From Bordetella parapertussis (lineage in GTDB: Bacteria > Pseudomonadota > Gammaproteobacteria > Burkholderiales > Burkholderiaceae_C): a stretch of 7,193 bases of DNA. A program made the translations under genes and the position numbers. Under the pieces are notes generated by a model, which worked only from the letters and a program-made list of their open reading frames with translations, was not told where the DNA came from and ran no database searches. Location of the stretch: the NCBI GenBank assembly GCA_945900695.1, contig CAMDJU010000138.1, forward strand, positions 1 to 7,193, given 5' to 3'. How positions within the stretch are numbered: position 1 is the first letter of the stretch; each line of letters starts with the position of its first letter. Below, in pieces: positions 4,843-7,193 of the stretch.

Positions 4843-6981
4843 ATGTCGATACAAAACCTACTCGTTGAGCTTTTTGTGGAAGAGCTGCCGCCCAAGGCGC
4901 TCAAAAAGCTGGGCGAGTCTTTCGCCAACACCCTGTTGGAACAACTGCGCACCCAAGGTCTGGCGGGCGCCGAATCGCAAGTCACCTCCTTTGCTTCACC
5001 ACGTCGTTTGGCCGCGCATGTCACGGCTGTGCAAGCGCAGGCTGCCAACAAGGCGGTGCAACAAAAACTAATGCCTGTGGCAGTGGGTCTGGACTCCACT
5101 GGCAATGCGACCCCGGCTTTGCTCAAGAAGCTTCAAGCACTGGGGGCAGACGTGAGCAATCCGGCTGCTGCTTTGGCCGCGCTCAAGCGCGCGCCTGACG
5201 GTAAAGCTGAAGCCTTGTTTTACGACAGTGTGAACCCCGGCGCTTCGCTGCAAGCGGGCCTGCAAAAAGCTTTGGAGGATGCATTGGCCAAGTTGCCCAT
5301 CCCCAAAGTGATGCAATACCAATTGGAGACTGATTGCGAATTACCAGGATGGAGCAGCGTGCACTTTGTGCGCCCGGCCCACAGCCTGATCGCGATGCAC
5401 GGCAGCACAGTGGTGCCGGTCAAGGCCTTGGGCCTCACGGCAAGCAACAGCACGCAAGGCCACCGCTTTGAAGCCAAGGTTTCACCGCTGGTGCTCACGC
5501 ATGCCGATCACTACGCCGAAGTGCTTAAACGCGACGGTGCCGTCATCGCCAGTTTTGCCGAGCGTCGCGCCGAGATTGAGCGTCAACTTCAAGCGGCTGC
5601 CGCCAAAGTGGGTGGCGGCGTGCACCCCATCGAAGACGAGGCGCTGCTTGATGAAGTCACGGCTTTGGTGGAACGTCCGAATGTACTGATTTGCGAATTT
5701 GAAAAACAATTCCTTGAGGTGCCGCAAGAGTGTCTGATTCTGACCATGAAGGCCAACCAGAAATACTTCCCGTTGCTCAATGCCGCAGGCAAGTTGACCC
5801 ATCAGTTTTTAGTGGTGAGCAACATCAGCCCCGATGACGCGTCTGCCGTGATTCAAGGCAACGAGCGGGTGGTGCGCCCGCGCTTGGCCGATGCCAAATT
5901 CTTTTTCGACCAGGACCGAAAAAAGACCCTGGAGTCGCGCGTTGAAGGCCTGTCCAAAGTGGTGTACCACAACAAGCTGGGCACGCAAGGCGAGCGCATG
6001 GCGCGTGTCTGCGCCATTGCCAAGGCGATCGGGCAGCAGCTCGGTGGTGCCGAGTTGGCCGCACAGGCCGAGCTGGCTGCGCGTCTGGCCAAGACCGATT
6101 TGCTCACCGACATTGTGGGCGAGTTCCCCGAGTTGCAAGGCATCATGGGCACCTACTACGCCCAAAACGACGGGTTGAACGACGCCGTGGCCCATGCCAT
6201 TGGCGACCATTACCGTCCGCGTTTTGCGGGTGATGAACTGCCCAGCAATGCGGTGGGCTTCGCCGTGGCACTGGCGGACAAGTTGGAAACCTTGGTCGGG
6301 ATGTTTGGCATCGGTAACGTGCCTACAGGTGATAAAGATCCGTTTGCGCTTCGCCGTCACGCCTTGGGCGTGATTCGCCTGTTGATTGAGAAAGACCTGG
6401 CGCTGCAGTTACATGAGTTGAACGAGATGACAGAGCGCGCGTTTCCTCCGGGCCTGTTGAAAAACGATTGGCTTGTCTTGGAAGAGTTCTTCAAGGACAG
6501 ACTTCGCAGTTATCTGAAAGATTGGGGATACTCGGCCCCCGAAGTTGAAGCCGCTTTGCATGCCCACGGCATGACCACCTGGAGCGATTTGAAAATACGT
6601 TTGCAAGCCGTCCGCGCCTTCGCGGCCTTGCCCGAAAGTCCCGCATTGGCTGCGGCCAACAAGCGCATCAGCAACATCCTGAAAAAAGCAGGCGAGGTGG
6701 ACGCCCACGTCAATCCTGCGCTGCTGCAAGAAGACGCTGAGAAAAACCTCTATGCCGCCATGCAGAAACTGCTGCCCGCATCGACGGCCCAGTTTGAGGC
6801 CGGTGACTACACCGCCAGCCTGCAAACCCTGGCCGCCTTGCGCGTGCCAGTGGATGCATTCTTTGACGGCGTGATGGTCAATGCCGATGAAATGGATTTG
6901 CGCTTGAACCGCCAGGGCTTGCTCAAAATGCTGCATGTGGCCATGAACCGCGTGGCCGACTTGTCACGCTTGGCCGCTTGA
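4843..6981 (+). CDS. glyS: Glycyl-tRNA synthetase, beta subunit
   Basis: GlyS is the beta chain of the tetrameric glycyl-tRNA synthetase; it is mainly responsible for tRNA-Gly recognition. The 712-residue product is slightly longer than E. coli GlyS (689). It opens with the family hallmark NLLVELFVEELPPKALKKLG (residues 5-24). Further conserved blocks are SPRRLAAHV (52-60), STQGHRFE (203-210), LTMKANQKYFPLL (300-312), GNERVVRPRLADAKFFFDQD (339-358), KLGTQGERMARV (378-389), TDLLTDIVGEFPELQGIMG (418-436) and DPFALRRHALGVIRLL (499-514). The C-terminal part, about 580-700, is the DALR-like anticodon-binding region, including KRISNILKKA (607-616) and FFDGVMVNADEMDLRLNRQG (673-692). The start was chosen by the Shine-Dalgarno sequence and by the family N-terminus. 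Upstream ATGs would add 15 (4798) or 5 (4828) unconserved residues. No frameshift or missing block was noticed. gmhB follows after 21 bases. Confidence 0.98.
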   Translation: MSIQNLLVELFVEELPPKALKKLGESFANTLLEQLRTQGLAGAESQVTSFASPRRLAAHVTAVQAQAANKAVQQKLMPVAVGLDSTGNATPALLKKLQALGADVSNPAAALAALKRAPDGKAEALFYDSVNPGASLQAGLQKALEDALAKLPIPKVMQYQLETDCELPGWSSVHFVRPAHSLIAMHGSTVVPVKALGLTASNSTQGHRFEAKVSPLVLTHADHYAEVLKRDGAVIASFAERRAEIERQLQAAAAKVGGGVHPIEDEALLDEVTALVERPNVLICEFEKQFLEVPQECLILTMKANQKYFPLLNAAGKLTHQFLVVSNISPDDASAVIQGNERVVRPRLADAKFFFDQDRKKTLESRVEGLSKVVYHNKLGTQGERMARVCAIAKAIGQQLGGAELAAQAELAARLAKTDLLTDIVGEFPELQGIMGTYYAQNDGLNDAVAHAIGDHYRPRFAGDELPSNAVGFAVALADKLETLVGMFGIGNVPTGDKDPFALRRHALGVIRLLIEKDLALQLHELNEMTERAFPPGLLKNDWLVLEEFFKDRLRSYLKDWGYSAPEVEAALHAHGMTTWSDLKIRLQAVRAFAALPESPALAAANKRISNILKKAGEVDAHVNPALLQEDAEKNLYAAMQKLLPASTAQFEAGDYTASLQTLAALRVPVDAFFDGVMVNADEMDLRLNRQGLLKMLHVAMNRVADLSRLAA

Positions 6982-7002
6982 CACCCCAAACCCAGACCGA
7001 CC

Positions 7003-7193
7003 ATGAACAACAAACTCGTCATCTTGGACCGTGACGGCACCATCAACCAAGACAGCGACGACTTCATCAAGTCACCCGAAGAGTGGATACCCCTGCCCGG
7101 CGCGTTGGAGGCCATCGCCCGCCTCAACCATGCGGGCTGGCAAGTGGTGGTGGCCAGCAACCAATCGGGTTTAGGACGCGGTTTGTTTGACAT
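7003..7193 (+). CDS. gmhB: D-glycero-beta-D-manno-heptose-1,7-bisphosphate 7-phosphatase, N-terminal part
   Basis: The first 63 codons of a HAD-superfamily phosphatase run off the window edge. HAD motif I is LDRDGT (residues 8-13), with nucleophile Asp9 and acid/base Asp11. HAD motif II lies in VVASNQSGLGRG (49-60), where GmhB proteins typically have a TNQSG-GRG signature. GmhB removes the 7-phosphate of heptose bisphosphate on the way to ADP-heptose, the precursor of the lipopolysaccharide inner core, in the cytoplasm. A related histidinol-phosphatase-type HAD enzyme cannot be fully excluded from 63 residues, but the NQSGLGRG signature and the position after glyS favour GmhB. ATG 7003 gives the usual short lead to motif I; its Shine-Dalgarno sequence is poor. 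It is 21 bases after the glyS stop and likely co-transcribed. Its truncation is due only to the window boundary. Confidence 0.88.
   Translation, partial: MNNKLVILDRDGTINQDSDDFIKSPEEWIPLPGALEAIARLNHAGWQVVVASNQSGLGRGLFD

Noticed and set aside
5809..6360. A 183-codon minus-strand frame, and several similar ones, inside glyS.
   Set aside because: They are opposite conserved GlyS blocks, have no ribosome-binding site or recognisable domain, and are typical antisense shadows.
1..7193. A mobile element, CRISPR array, prophage or novel defence system.
   Set aside because: Every stretch is accounted for by housekeeping genes or short gaps. No transposase, integrase, terminal inverted repeats or regularly spaced repeats were seen.

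Overview
The window looks like an ordinary housekeeping stretch of a betaproteobacterial chromosome, most likely order Burkholderiales and perhaps Comamonadaceae-like. This rests on the 23S and 5S rRNA sequence, on the CorC and Lnt proteins resembling Burkholderiales versions as I remember them, and on the gene order corC-lnt-glyQ-glyS-gmhB. No database search was possible, so the family-level placement is inference.

Layout. Bases 1-140 are the 3' end of a 23S rRNA gene. A short AT-rich spacer (141-251) with two possible hairpins leads to a complete 5S rRNA gene (about 252-367), then a very strong intrinsic terminator (379-417) that closes the rRNA operon. A metallo-beta-lactamase-fold hydrolase (440-1354, minus strand) runs toward the rRNA operon. 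It is divergent from a five-gene plus-strand run: corC (1431-2300), lnt (2297-3874), glyQ (3926-4831), glyS (4843-6981) and the first 63 codons of gmhB (7003 to the window edge). Genes are tightly packed, and no gap between genes exceeds about 115 bases.

How the genes work together. CorC and Lnt are neighbours in many proteobacteria. Lnt performs the last acylation step of lipoprotein maturation at the inner membrane. GlyQ and GlyS are the alpha and beta chains of the tetrameric bacterial glycyl-tRNA synthetase. GmhB removes a phosphate during ADP-heptose synthesis for lipopolysaccharide. The run therefore mixes envelope assembly with translation. Gaps of 51, 11 and 21 bases, plus a 4-base corC/lnt overlap, suggest mostly shared transcription, with a possible extra promoter before glyQ.

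I found no mobile element, CRISPR array, prophage or unknown gene system. The items worth a second look are small: a 16-base tandem repeat at the end of the hydrolase gene, hairpins in the rRNA spacer, two short upstream reading frames that straddle the starts of corC and glyQ, and the general lack of Shine-Dalgarno sequences except before glyS.
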